The notes: a model not told the origin generated them from the sequence alone. Numbered from the stretch's first letter, positions 1 through 10,852 are shown. The stretch is DNA of 64,000 nucleotides from Prinia subflava (GCF_021018805.1 NC_086259.1:15891501-15955500), one strand, 5' to 3'. Numbers and translations are program-made.

Positions 1-785
1 CTGTGCTATTTTAAAAGGATTTCACAATAAAGGAAGCTGAAAGACTGTGCACAGTCTGGAGACCGTATCTGGTGTGACATGAATATAGTATTTTAACCAG
101 ATTTAATCTTACAGAATTCCCTCCTCTACAATGACTTTGCAGGAGGAAACCCTATGGAAAGGAAAATCTGTTCATCCCACACCACAGAACACTGAATCGC
201 ATTGTAGACTCCAGCAGCTCTTCCTACATATTAAAATGCTTCCATCGGGGAGTTTGGAAGCAGTTAAGCTGGGGGGAAAGGATGGAAAAGGAAAAAAAAA
301 AATAGTAGGTCTTGAGGTCTTGTTTGGTTCAATTTTGGGCTCATTATTATTGTCACAGCTGTCAGTGCTTGGGGGAGCAGGGGCTGTTTGTAGTGGAGAC
401 ACTCAGCTTTGGAAGACAATACCAACACCCCGATTCCATCCCTTCAGCAGTGACACCCCACTGCCAAGGCCTTGGCAAGAAGTTTTGTTTCAAAATTGAA
501 GAAGCAGGGCCCAGGCTGCAGGAAAGGGAATCTGCCTGCTTTCTTAGAGAAGAGGGCTTTAAGCTTAATCATATACACATTCCGAGGCACATCCACACAG
601 ACATGTGAAACTCAGCCTCGGCAAACGCCATTCCCCGTATTTCAGATTCTTTAAAAGCCATGAAATGTAAATCCTGCCCGCTCCCATTCTTGCTCCCTGC
701 AGAGAAGTCAGGCCTGATCCAAAAAGTCATTTAAAAAGCTCCCTTTGATTGCGGTGGGGTTTAGATTTGTCTCTGTGTGCGCACA
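1..785. other. Intergenic, no gene recognised
   Basis: Ordinary mixed-composition DNA. Short overlapping open frames of 60-122 codons occur on both strands, but none has a recognisable domain, codon bias or splice-bounded structure. No repeat family was recognised. Confidence 0.6.
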
Positions 786-1550
786 GGTATGAAGGAAAAA
801 GAACGGAAAGAGGAAAAATTCAAGAAAAGTAAAAAGAGGAAGAAATAGAAAAAGGAAAGGAAATGTAGAGAGAGAAAAAAAAATGAGAGAGGAAAAGGAA
901 AAAAAGGAAAAAGGAAAAAAAGGAAAAAGGAAAAAGAAAATGGAAAAGGAAAAGAAAAAGGGAAAGGGAAAGGAAGGAAAAGGAAAACAAAGAAAAAGAA
1001 AAGAAAAAGAAAAAGAAAAAGAAAAAGAAAAAGAAAAAGAAAAAGAAAAAGAAAAAGAAAAAGAAAAAAGAAAAAGAAAAAGAAAAAGGAAAAGGAAAAG
1101 GAAAAGGAAAAGGAAAAGGAAAAGAAAAAGAAAAAGAAAAAGAAAAAGAAAAAGAAAAAGAAAAGAAAAAGAAAAAGAAAAAGAAAAAGAAAAAGAAAAA
1201 GAAAAAGAAAAAGAAAAAGAAAAAGAAAAAGAAAAAGAAAAAGAAAAGAAAAAGAAAAAGAAAAAGAAAAAAGGAAAAAAGGAAGAAGGAAAGGAAGGAA
1301 GGAAAGGAAAGGAAAGGAAAGGAAAGGAAAGGAAAGGAAAGGAAAGGAAAGGAAAGGAAAGGAAAGGAAAGGAAAGGAAAGGAAAGGAAAGGAAAGGAAA
1401 GGAAAGAAAGGAAAGGAAAGGAAAGGAAAGGAAAGGAAAGGAAAGGAAAGGAAAGGAAAGGAAAGGAAAGGAAAGGAAAGGAAAGAAAAGAAAAGAAAAG
1501 AAAAGAAAAGAAAAGAAAAAGAAAAGAAAAGAAAATTGGAAATAGAGTGA
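786..1550. repeat. Long purine-only simple-repeat tract (GAAAAA, GGAAAA, GGAAA, GAAAA blocks)
   Basis: The plus strand is almost pure A/G from about 788 and has no pyrimidine at all between roughly 989 and 1535 (about 547 bp). Blocks in order are a GAAAAA hexamer run (about 1000-1275), interrupted by a GGAAAA run near 1087-1126, then a GGAAA pentamer run (about 1306-1485) and a GAAAA pentamer run (1485-1535). Apparent 220-605-codon ORFs here (poly Lys/Glu, poly Phe/Ser/Leu) are products of the repeat. Homopurine mirror repeats of this kind can form triplex H-DNA and are usually length-polymorphic. Confidence 0.95.
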
Positions 1551-1845
1551 CCAAACCGAGGAAGTGCTCTGTGGACATACCTAGGGCCGGGCAGCCCGCG
1601 GGAGCCGCCGGGTGACAGCCGGAGCTCGGCTCTGGATGCGCGGCCAGACGGATCCACAGTTCCGCCCAGGCTCCCCTTTTGTTGCAGGGATGGGATTTCG
1701 AGAAAGAAACAAACAAGAAACAAACAGCGGATGCGGTTCTCACCTTCCCGCCCCTGCCGGGCGGCGGGGCCTGTCCCCCGCACCTGGCTGGGCTGGGGCC
1801 CGCGGCTGGGCGGCCTCGGCGGCCCTCGGGACCGGCGGTGGGGCC

Positions 1846-1990
1846 GGGACAGGGACTGTACCGGGGACAGGGACTGTACCGGGGACAGGGGACTGTACCG
1901 GGGACAGGGACTGTGCCCGGGAACTGGGACTGTGCCCGGGGACTGGGACTGTACCGGGGACAGGGACTCTACTGGGCACAGGGACTGTGC
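1846..1990. repeat. GC-rich minisatellite, 18-bp unit
   Basis: About seven to eight tandem, partly diverged copies of a unit reading GGGACAGGGACTGTACCG. Degenerate GCTGTGCCCAGG-like copies continue to about 2130. It lies in a CpG-rich stretch (1555-2330) next to the purine tract. No coding interpretation holds, because all frames are open only through the repeat. Confidence 0.85.
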
Positions 1991-2200
1991 CCGAGGGCAG
2001 CGCAGTGCCTGGCCGGGCTGTGCCGGGATCTGGGGCTGTGCAGGGCTCAGGCTGTGCCCAGGGTCAGGGCTGTGCCCAGGCTCAGAGCCGTGCCTGGCCG
2101 GGCTGTGCCCAGCTGTGCCCGGCCGTGGCGGCCCGGCCGGGCCGGGCTCAGGCAGCCCCGGGGGGCCCCGGCCGCCCCCCGAGCGATCCCGCTGCCGTGA

Positions 2201-2271
2201 GGTGAGGGACCCGCTGGAGCCGTGAGGGACCCGCTGGAGCCGTGAGGGACCCGCTGGAGCCGTGAGGGGCG
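2201..2271. repeat. 20-bp tandem repeat, 3.5 copies
   Basis: The unit CGTGAGGGACCCGCTGGAGC occurs at 2201-2220 (first base differs), 2221-2240 and 2241-2260, followed by a partial copy to 2271. The copies are nearly identical, so the duplication is recent. Confidence 0.9.
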
Positions 2272-2330
2272 AGGAGGGGCTGCATCCCTGCACAGACAGC
2301 CCCGGCCCGGGGCATTCGGGAGCTGCTGGA

Positions 2331-2999
2331 AGCAGGGATGTGAAAATCCGTGCCAGATCCCTCCCCAGTGCCGCTTCTCCCCCAGCCGAGGCAGGTGTCG
2401 GGCTGGCGGCAGGGAGGCAAAGCTGTGTGGGCTCTGGTGCTGCTGTCCCCACACCCTGCAGCCTTTCAGGGACACCCAGATTTAACACAGATCCCAAGGA
2501 CTGAGGGTCAGGAAGATGGCAGAGCCTTCCCTGGAACAGGGTGTTGAAGCTCAGCGCTCCATCCACAGCCATCGGCATCTCTGCTGTATCAGGACAAGCT
2601 GGGGTCTTTATAAATTAACAATTGAGACCACCACCCAGGGACACTCCACCCTCTACCCCCCGCTGGAAACCTGAGGACACTGCTAGATTTGTTATTTACT
2701 GGGGATTTTTTTTCTGCATGGAAGAGAAACACCATTTCTAGCAATCTAGGAATCGCTTTGATTCTTCCATGTAAGAGGTTGTATTGAGATGCATTACAAA
2801 ACAATGACATTTATTAATTTTAAAAAAGAGAAAATCATGTCACAAAGCCCACAGGGCTTCGAAACAAGCAAGGAGAGAGGCAGGGCAAGCTCCGTCCCCG
2901 TCACTCACTGCACCGCGATTACAGGCCTGCACACTTCACTGCGTGTTGGAAGTGACACAGTTTTAAAAGCCAGAATTTGGAGGGAAAAAAGTGGGTGCA
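2331..2999. other. Intergenic, no gene recognised
   Basis: Mixed-composition sequence between the GC-rich minisatellites and the candidate conserved block. No recognisable gene, RNA or repeat family was seen. Confidence 0.5.
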
Positions 3000-4620
3000 G
3001 CGATAGTGAACGAAAATGATCATTTCAAAGAGCGCTGAAATGCAGGCAGCGTGCATCGAGGGCGCCGAGATGTTGTCACACTGTGCCGGGTCAACCCGAT
3101 ACGGTGATAGATAGCTCGGGATGGAGCTGCCTGTCTGCCAACTACAGCCTCGCAGATCCCTGGCCTTTCGCTTTTCACTTGAAAAGTTAAGTCACATCCT
3201 GGACTATTTTTGCATTGTGTTGGCTTAGAGCTCACAAATCTGAATGCACTCAGCCCTCAGAGTGACAAATGTTATTCCCAGTCCTCCCCCGCAATTTCAG
3301 GCAGTCAAGAATTAGATGCAGCAAGAGTGTACAGTATTTTAATCTATTGATTTGTACCTGCCGTGCCCAAAAAAATTCATTAGAGGAGCCTGAAAATTAT
3401 GAAGTGGTTCAGTGCTACGCTCCCTCCCGAAAAGGCAAGATCTTTCTTGGCCGCTCACCTCTGCCACGTTCTGGGGTGTGCTACATCATGTTATTCACAC
3501 CGAGACTGCACTTAAACCAGAGATCTGAAGCATTTGGTTACAGACTCTGTGTGTGTGTGTACAAGCAAGATTGCTTTTTGTCGGAGCTGAGCAAACAAAA
3601 TCTATCCCACCCTCCATAGCTACCCCCGGAATGCCCAAGTCTCACGGCAGCCGCTCACAACACGGCGATTCAGAAAGAGGGAGGGAAAAAAGTGTATTAA
3701 AAAAACCTTAATTCCTAACATTGGAGTATGTAGGATTTTTTTTTTCCTGCGTGAAATTTTAAATTCAGCCATCTGAACAGGTGTCAGAAACAGTGGGTCC
3801 ATTTAGCTCCTCTGATGATCGGAGTAATAAATATAGAGGATTTCCTTTCAACACAGCACATGCTGAAATGACACCAATGTAGTTCTGGCATCTGAGCAGA
3901 TAATTCTGATATATGCATCATTTCCTCCCTAAATCCAGGAAGCAGCTACACTCTCTATCTGATATTAGTATATTATGTCAAATAGAAATTGGTATTAAAA
4001 TTATGAATGATTCTAGATCAAGAACTTCCTACACACTAAGCAGAGGGAGGGGGAGGAAACAGCTGCACAAAAGCTTTCGGAAGGGAAAAGAATAAAAGAG
4101 CTGGGAAAGTTCATTTTTTAAACTAAAAATTTGCTGCCATGTTTCGCGTGGGGGGAGTTTTCAAGTGACATTTTGATTCAGCGCTGGCGTTTTTGTTTTA
4201 AAAGGGTGAAGAAGACTTTCTAATAAATAGAAGCTCTCCCCACTCAGTTTGCAAACCGGCACTTCTCACCGCATGCCTAGGGAGAAATCATTCAGGAAAT
4301 AAATATGCACTGGTGTGACTGGGATATTTCCCTCCCTTCTCCCATCTTTTTTTTTAGGATTCAGTCCAGGATGACATTTTTTTCAAGCAGGGAAAATGCT
4401 GTAGCAAAACCAAAAAGATACTCTCGGCCTCTGCTCAGCAGAAGCCTGGAGGCTGGGCAGGAGAGGGTTGTGTTTCATTTTCGGGGATGGAAATAAAAAA
4501 ATGCTTAAGGGCAAGGTGGGCTGGGGAGAGAGGAGGGGGTGAGCCTCAGTTGCACACCATTTCCCAGCCAGCAAAGGGCCACTGTCCATGCACGTATCTC
4601 TCGGCACGGGTCAAATGAAA
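3000..4620. promoter_or_regulatory. Candidate conserved noncoding block 3' of MAF
   Basis: Non-repetitive sequence with scattered CpGs in otherwise AT-rich DNA and homeodomain-type AT words (for example 3325-3350 and 3960-4010). There is no plausible coding frame. This texture is common in vertebrate developmental enhancers. No alignment could be done, so this is inference only. Confidence 0.3.
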
Positions 4621-4789
4621 GTTCTTTGTAATGCAGTTAGTAAATGGGAAAGCACTACAGGACTATGGGAAAAATAGGATGTTGTTAGTGATGGGCAGAT
4701 TAAAACCACTTTTGGACACCCAATTGCCTGGCTCGGGCAGCATTCCACCCGCTTTTTACCTGTGGGAGAACAGTGGGGTCCTGCTCCCC

Positions 4790-4850
4790 TTTGAAATCCC
4801 CAGGGATTGCACCTCCGAGTTCAATGGGAGCAGGATTGAGGCCAGAGTCA
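4790..4850 (+). repeat. Fragment resembling an old dispersed amniote repeat
   Basis: The stretch ending TTCAATGGGAGCAGGATTGA resembles the stretch near 15250-15290 (TTTCAGTGGAAGCAGGATCA). Both resemble a dispersed motif often seen in bird and reptile DNA. The family is not named here. Only a short diverged core is present. Confidence 0.4.
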
Positions 4851-7180
4851 AGCAAGGGGTGATTAATGAATGTAGGTTATTCAGAGCAGAGCGGTTCCAA
4901 TTAGTCCTCAGCAAGCAAGTGCTGCGGCAAAGGTGGGCGCTCCCCTGCAACGATTCATACAGAGAACCCCAATACTCTGCTTTAGTGAATATTAAAATGT
5001 GTACCTATTTTTTTTTCCCTTCATTGGCCAGTTGGCGTGTTTCAGGCTGAAACTCAAGTGAAGCCTAAGGAAGGCTGCGTTTTTGGTTTTTTTTTTTTTA
5101 ATTTGCAAAGCAAGATTGTCATCACAATGCCAAACTGGAAGAACACTTTTTTCCCCTCTCAGGCTGGGGGTGTGATGGGAATTTTCCCTTTGTCACCCTA
5201 TTCTAGGAAGTCTGTTTCTAGGAAGGTTTTCTCTTATCTCTCAAATCACTCAAATAGGATGTTTGGTTTTTTTCCTCCGTGAAAGAAGATACTTCAGGGA
5301 GGCAGCAGTGCTCTCCTCACTCTTCACTACTCAGTCAATTCACGGTGCTTTTAAAAACCTATTGCCTGCTCCTAACTTTGCCTGCAAGGAAGCCTGAAGT
5401 GACAGCGGGGTGTGAGGATGAGGCTGGACCTGGAGTGGTCCTGCTCTGGGCAGCCTGGGGTTCAGTGCTCCCTTGGGGGCTGCAGCACCACTTCAGCGGG
5501 GGCTCTGCTGATAACAGCTCTTGTCCCTTCCCTTCCTTGCTCTCAGCAAGGGCAAGAGCAAAGCTTTTAAGAGAGCCCCTGCAAAAACACCTGGACATCG
5601 GTAAAGGCTCAGTCAGGGAAGGGAAGGTGGGGGACAAAATAACAAGCAGCCTTGTTTTTATGAGAAGAGATAATTCCCAGCTCGGCCAATAGTAACCAGT
5701 TTACCCACAGATTATACATTAACCAGAAAATGGAACTCAAATTAACCAGAATCTGGAGCTTGAACCATTACTCAAACCCTGGTGCAACAGCAGGTCAGAT
5801 GCCAAAGGGCAGGTTGGTGCCCCGGCAGCGGGGAGGGGTGAGACACAGCATCAGCTTCAGAGACCAAGCCACTGCTGTCACCAACAGAGAGGCTGGTGTC
5901 CATCCCTGCCAAAGGAACCACAGCAGGGGCAGAGTGACCTCCAGCACCAGCCACTGCTCACTGACACAGGCTTATTGTGGGTGCAGGTGCTGCAGGGGGG
6001 CTCAGAGCCACACCTTGACCTTGCAGCTCGACCCTTGACAGGGGCTGGACCAGCCGGGCAGAGGGATGGCAACAGGTCCTGTCCCTTCAGGGGACATCCC
6101 CAGGAGAGATGACCTTACTGCTGGGAAGCAGGGGGGGAAAACACAAAGGAGAGGAAAAAAAGTATTCTGTGTGTGAGCCTGGGTCTGGAGATAAACCCCC
6201 CATCCTGGAGAGGCTGGAGCATCCTTCGGAGAGGTGTCTGCCTCTCACAGAAAGTGGGCAGATAATCCCATTCAGAGAGCAGGACAGCACTCTGCCGACC
6301 GACCCTGGGGGCTCTCAGGGAAAGGTGGCTTTAAACAAACTGGGTCGAGCGTTTGAGGAGCCTTTCAAAGCTGAAATGCCCTTTGACATGGGGAACTGCA
6401 GTGAAGAGGGGCTCAGAGACTTGAATGTTTCTAGCACATTAACCTTTGGGGTTGATTGTTTAGAACAAATAACTCTCAAAAGTTGGAGGAAGTCCTTTGG
6501 GTTTTTTTTTTCTCCAATCATCAGCTCTCTCTGGACTTTCTAAGGCCTGTAGCAAAAGGAAAAACAACAAAACAAAACCAAAAAACCCCAAAACAAAACA
6601 AAAATCCACAGGGTAAACAAAAGAAAAATAGAGGGGTAAAAAGGCAAAGAAAAGAAAAAAATGAGGCAGTATGGACCAAAATGGTAAGAAATCTTTCAAT
6701 CTTGTGTTAAGTGGCTCTGTGACAAGCCAAGTCTGATGCAGTGTCATCTCTTACTAGAGACAGGCATGCTTAGCTGGGATCAGATGATAAGAGGATGTGA
6801 ACTCTTTCCTTTCACTTCACTCCATCATAAAACAATCAAAATACAAGGCCATATCGTGTCATCAGGGTTTTAAGCAGACCTCCCCTTTGAGATCTCCTAG
6901 AACTTGGTGGGATGATCTGAGTCACTGAAACTGCCCTCACTGCACTACTGAGAAGTCAGAGGCAGCACCTGAAAGCTCAAGTTTTTTCATCTACCTGACA
7001 GAGAACTTGAGTCCTAGGGGGTGACAATTTTCTGTTTTGCACGAAGCTATCCTTCTCCTTCTCCCCTCCTGAACATTACTGAGTGCAGCTGGTGGGTGAG
7101 CATCGCCCCTTCGGCAGGCAGCACGCTGAAGTACTGCGCTCGCAGTTATGGAACTTGGAACTACACACTAAGAAACTGAG
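4851..7180. other. Intergenic DNA just beyond the MAF 3' end
   Basis: No gene recognised. Contents are an A/C-rich low-complexity stretch at about 6560-6660 and otherwise unremarkable sequence. Open frames of 60-144 codons are unsupported by any domain. If MAF has a second exon, as the mammalian long isoform does, it would lie in this direction. No acceptor plus matching coding sequence could be identified by eye. Confidence 0.5.
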
Positions 7181-7184
7181 TACG

Positions 7185-9395
7185 GAATCAAAAAAATGCA
7201 GTTTATTATTGTAGATTATTCTCTCTTCCGATATAACCATAGAGTTGAAAATGAAAGAAAAGCACATAGGAACATCACACGTGGTTAGTTAGTAACTCAA
7301 GATATAAAACAATTTTGCACAGCAAAATATGTAAAAGAAAAAGTAACTGACAAGATTTTTTTATATTTATTGTGGTAAGATTTACTTTCCATTTTTTTTT
7401 TAAAAGACAGGATATCAGTCCCTGAAAATAAAATTTACTGATTATTGCCTTTAAAACTGTGGAATTTTTGAAGTTACAGAAAATCCAGTTCTGCACCACA
7501 ATACAACTGTAAAAAAATCTGCATCATTTTAAAACTGTGCAGTAATGCCATCTTTATAACTGCATAAATTGTATTAGCGTTCTAAACAGGTTCGTAATAT
7601 TTTTTTTGTTGTTTTTGTATTATATGCTTGCAGGTTATATCTTAGTGCAATTCAGTCCCAAATACTTCAATTTTGAAAAAAAAAAAATAACAACCCATAC
7701 ATTTTTAATGTAAAATACCCCTATAGATATAAACAGGGGTGCCTCCCCCTTTTAATACTTTGGTTTTCAAATACAGTCAGTGGTATAGCAAGGACTACAT
7801 ATACCCAACTTATATTTAAGTTGCAAGCACATGCTGCATAAACTACTTTTTAAAACAGTCCCGTTGCAAATTCTACCCCCCTTTACATCACGACAGTAAA
7901 CAATTTAGTGCATCAATCTTAAAAAAAAAAAAAAATCTACATCTAAACAGACCTAACTCTTTCGAATTTATCTATAACATTCCTTTATCTGTAGCATACA
8001 TTTTAACTGGGCTAACAGATGACAGAAACTAGAATTAAATTATATACTAGGAACCCAGAGCATTCCACATTTGACAATGACCAAACGCAAAAGGAAAAAA
8101 AATGGGGCAGATCACTTAAAATTAATTTTAGACTGTTTTTAGGCAACAGCATGGTTTCAATGTCCCCCCCAAGTGGGATATGAATTTTGTTTCTGAACGT
8201 ATTTCCAAAGTTCTTTCTGTGTTTTTGTTTTGTTTTTGTTTTTTTAATTATTTTTTGCCACATTAGGTTACCAAAATCCATTCTGGCAGGTTTTTTGAGA
8301 GGGAATGCTTCAGTGCATTTAAAAGGAAGTCAGAAGTTTTGAGTAACTCAAAGCAGTTTTAGAGCAGATGCAAACTTTAATGGGAGGAAGAGGAGGAGGA
8401 AGATCAAAGGTTGCACTTTTTTGCTTTCAACCCAAAAAATTGATGAGGCAATAAAACAAAAGGATGAATGCCATGCCATAATAGTCTCCAAAAGTCCATT
8501 TCCAAGCAAAAGAAAAAAAAAATAATTATACCATACATGACCAGCATGCAGGGTTTTTTATTAATATAATGTCTCTTTTTCATAGTCTTTTGAAACAGTT
8601 ATAGTTCATTGTTGCTAAGACAAAATAGCAAGCGTAATGCATGAGATGAGTATGGGATTCTAATGGCAGACTAAAGTCTCACGTTTGGCAGATTAAGGCC
8701 AAAACTCACATGAACACACCGAAGGTTGATGCAGGCTTGATTTTGGCAGGTTGATCTAGGCATATCTCTAGTTTTGCACAACAACGCTAAAAACTGATGG
8801 AACTCAGCAAGCTGGAGTCTAAAATTTTCACATTGCTTTTTTTTTTTTTTTTTGTATTTTTGTTTAGTTTTTAATTTTTTTTATTTTTATTTTTCTTTTT
8901 GCAAAGCCCAAATCTCATATGAAGAACTCAGGATGGAAAAAAAAAAAAAAAAAATCTGACTTTTTGGACACAGCAAGCTCAAAAGAAAAAACCTCATGAA
9001 CTTAAATATATATATATAATGTGGATGGCAGGTTTCAAAGAAGAGCAAGCTTCATATGAAGAACTGAGTTGGTGGCGAGTTGGATCTTTCAAATAAAAAA
9101 AAAACACAACAGCAAGCCCCCACAAAAAATAATAATAATAATAATAATAAACAGAAAGGCAACTCATGTAGAACTTTAGGTCGGCCAACAAGGAGCCAGC
9201 CCACCTTAAAAAGAAAACAAAAACCAAAAACCAACCCAAAAAACAACTTTGTTTTAAAATTGTTTTGAGTTTGTTTTTTTTTAAAAAAAAAAAAAAAAGT
9301 AATAGAAGGTGGCAAGCGGGGTTGTGGCTCTAGCAAAGCCCCCAACAACAACTCACACGGAGAACTTTTAGTTAAGGTGGCAAGGCTGTGGGAAC
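7185..9395 (-). other. MAF: MAF 3' untranslated region (inferred)
   Basis: About 2.2 kb of AU-rich sequence follows the MAF stop codon on the minus strand, with many mononucleotide A/T runs, an (ATT)n run at 9128-9151 and a (TA)n run at 9005-9018. The distal end is set by the AATAAA at 7202-7207. Long AU-rich 3' UTRs are typical of MAF family mRNAs, which are short-lived. The proximal 500 nt contain a diverged tandem element described separately. The boundary is inferred, not observed. Confidence 0.6.
7202..7207 (-). terminator. Probable distal MAF polyadenylation signal (AATAAA)
   Basis: The minus strand reads AATAATAAACTGCA, then a T run (TTTTTTTGATT), then GTGTGTAG. That is the hexamer, CA cleavage dinucleotides and U-rich/GU-rich downstream element in the usual order and spacing. 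It sits where the T-rich UTR-like sequence gives way to ordinary intergenic DNA. Other AATAAA hexamers on the minus strand (7366-7371, 8557-8562, 8880-8885, 8886-8891) could serve shorter transcripts. Confidence 0.6.
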
Positions 9396-9411
9396 TCACA
9401 TGAAAAACTCT
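8901..9411 (-). repeat. Diverged tandem element spanning the MAF stop codon and proximal 3' UTR
   Basis: The sense-strand consensus is roughly AGTTCTTCATGTGAGTT, then a variable spacer, then GGGGCTTTGCT. Copies by plus coordinates are 9380-9411 (includes the stop codon), 9332-9369, 9111-9180 (spacer expanded by an AAT microsatellite), 9044-9069 (spacer missing), 8972-9003 and 8901-8929. A further half copy lies at 8699-8721. Linkers also share words such as CTTGCCACCTT and TTTGAAA..CC. The copy pattern is visible by eye; age and origin are unknown. Confidence 0.75.
9394..9401 (-). promoter_or_regulatory. Alternative 5' splice donor overlapping the MAF stop codon
   Basis: In sense orientation the last codons read TTC ATG TGA GTT. 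The string AT|GTGAGT is a good donor match. Cutting there (exon end at 9400) removes the Met-stop and leaves an AT that can be completed by a downstream exon. This agrees with mammalian MAF, where the long isoform diverges right after the shared ...SSPEFF and continues with Ile. The partner exon was not identified in this window. Confidence 0.6.
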
Positions 9412-9897
9412 GGAGAGGAAGGGTTGTCGCTGCTGGATCCGTTTTCTCTGAAGCCATTGCTGACCAGCTTCTCGTACTTTTCCTTGTAGGCGTCCCTCTC
9501 CCGGACCAGCCTGGAGATCTCCTGCTTTAGGTGCTCCACTTGCTGCAGCAGCTGGTTCTTCTCCGACTCCAGGACGTGCCGCTGCTGGACCCTCTTGAAG
9601 CGGCAGGACTGGGCATAGCCCCTGTTTTTGAGGGTCCTCCTCTTCTGCTTCAGCCGGATCACCTCTTCCTTGCTGACGCCCCGCAGCTGCCGGTTCAGCT
9701 CCCGCACCGACATGGTCACCAGCTGCTCGTCGGAGAAGCGGTCGTCGAAGTGGAGGCCGCCGCCGCCGCCGCCGCCGCCGCCGTGGTGCGGGTGGTGCAG
9801 CCCCCCGGCGCCGCCGCCGCCGCCGCCGGAGCCGGAGCCGGCGGCCGAGGAGGCGGAGGAGGGCGGCGCGCTGCCCGGCGCCGCGGCGTGGGGGTGC

Positions 9898-9932
<35 letters not shown>

Positions 9933-10478
9933 GTGCGGGTGGTGGTGGTGGTGGTGGTAGTGGGGCGCGCCGCCCTGCGCCGCCGCCGCGGCGATCACCG
10001 CCGACACCACGGCGGCCGCCGAGCCCATCTCCTCGGCCGGCACGGAGCCGCCGGCGGCCGCGGCCAGCTGCTGCCCTCTAGCATAGCCATCGAAGGCGCC
10101 GGGCAGCGGGTGGTGGCTGCTGTTGATCAGCGCCTCCACCGCGTCCTCGGGGCTGAAGCCCAGCGCCTCCGGGTTGAGCTGCTGCGGGTACCCCGTCATC
10201 CAGTAGTAGTCTTCCAGGTGGGTCTTCTGGTCGGAGCCGGAGCCGGGGCTGGGCGCCGAGAAGCTGGGGGACGGGGGCACGGAGCTGCAGGGCGTGCTCA
10301 TCGGGGTGGAGGAGAGCGATCCCCCGGCGATCAGGCGGCCGCACTGGCTGATAATGCGATCGGTCTCCACCGGCTCCTTTTTCACTTCAAACTTCATCAG
10401 ATCGAAGTCATTAACATATTCCATGGCCAGGGGACTGGTGGGCAGGTCGGAGCTGCTCATCGCCAGCTCTGATGCCAT
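9396..10478 (-). CDS. MAF: Transcription factor c-Maf (large Maf, bZIP)
   Basis: This nuclear bZIP activator binds Maf recognition elements as homo- or heterodimers; the family acts in lens, chondrocyte, kidney and T-cell programmes. The 360 residues match the usual avian/mammalian short form. Visible order: N-terminal acidic/Ser-Thr-Pro transactivation domain (1-125) with VKKEP sumoylation-type motif (32-36) and the four-spaced GSK3 series S54, T58, T62, S66, S70; linker with Ala runs (138-142, 163-167), a His6 run (175-180) and Gly runs (184-194, 218-223, 233-241); extended homology region (about 245-270); basic region with the Maf-type N285-Y288-A289-C292-R293; leucine zipper L303, L310, L317, L324, Y331, L338; C-terminus SSPEFFM. 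The start is the ATG at 10478 (A at -3, G at +4). The frame stays open upstream to 10547, but only from a GTG. MAFB and MAFA differ in linker and C-terminus, so paralogy is clear. Confidence 0.97.
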
Positions 10479-10641
10479 CCTTTTGCTGCCGAGAGTCCTC
10501 CAGAAAGGGTGCGCTCCGGGAGCGAGGGGGCTGCTCTGAGTCGCCACCGGGTGAGCCAGCTTGATTTTTGGCGAGCTCCGCTGCGCTCTCCTGCTCTGCC
10601 TCCGCTCCGGTCCGCCCCGGCGGCTCCTCTCCCGCTCCGCG

Positions 10642-10706
10642 TTATCCCTCGCAGAGGCTCCGCTGATGCATCAGAGCGCGGGGCTCTCGCTATTCGCCTT
10701 TTGCAT
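10642..10706 (-). promoter_or_regulatory. Overlapping upstream ORF pair 2 (11 aa and 9 aa)
   Basis: A uORF starts at 10706, runs 11 codons and stops with TGA at 10673-10671. The A of that TGA is also the A of the next ATG (TGATG, start at 10671). The second uORF encodes 9 residues and stops at 10642. Both starts have weak context. The main MAF ATG is about 164 nt further on, with no ATG between, a distance compatible with reinitiation. Confidence 0.5.
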
Positions 10707-10852
10707 AGAGGGTTTTTTTTTTTTCCTCCTCTCTCCCTCCCTTCTCTCTCTCTCCTCTCGCTCTCTTTCGCAGCTCGCGAACCGCAGCTGGAAGTGTTAG
10801 CTGGTGTTGTTGCGAGTAAATTTGTTGTTGTTGTTGTTTTGTTTTGTTATTT

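Noticed and set aside
761..2578. 605-, 307- and 220-codon frames through the purine tract
   Set aside because: They are open only because the repeat has no stop codons; the products are low-complexity Phe/Leu/Ser or Lys/Glu.
4631..5050. 139-codon plus-strand frame
   Set aside because: No domain; it overlaps an old dispersed-repeat fragment and lacks splice or promoter context.
9531..10472. 313-codon open frame antisense to MAF
   Set aside because: It is the mirror of GC-rich MAF codons: long Ala/Val/Arg/Gly runs, no domain, no independent support.
9396..10478. Assignment to MAFB or MAFA
   Set aside because: The N-terminal domain, His/Gly linker layout and the SSPEFFM end match c-MAF, not its paralogs.
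10479..10547. 23-codon in-frame N-terminal extension of MAF
   Set aside because: The extension would start from GTG, not ATG. The known c-Maf N-terminus MASELAM begins at 10478 in strong context.
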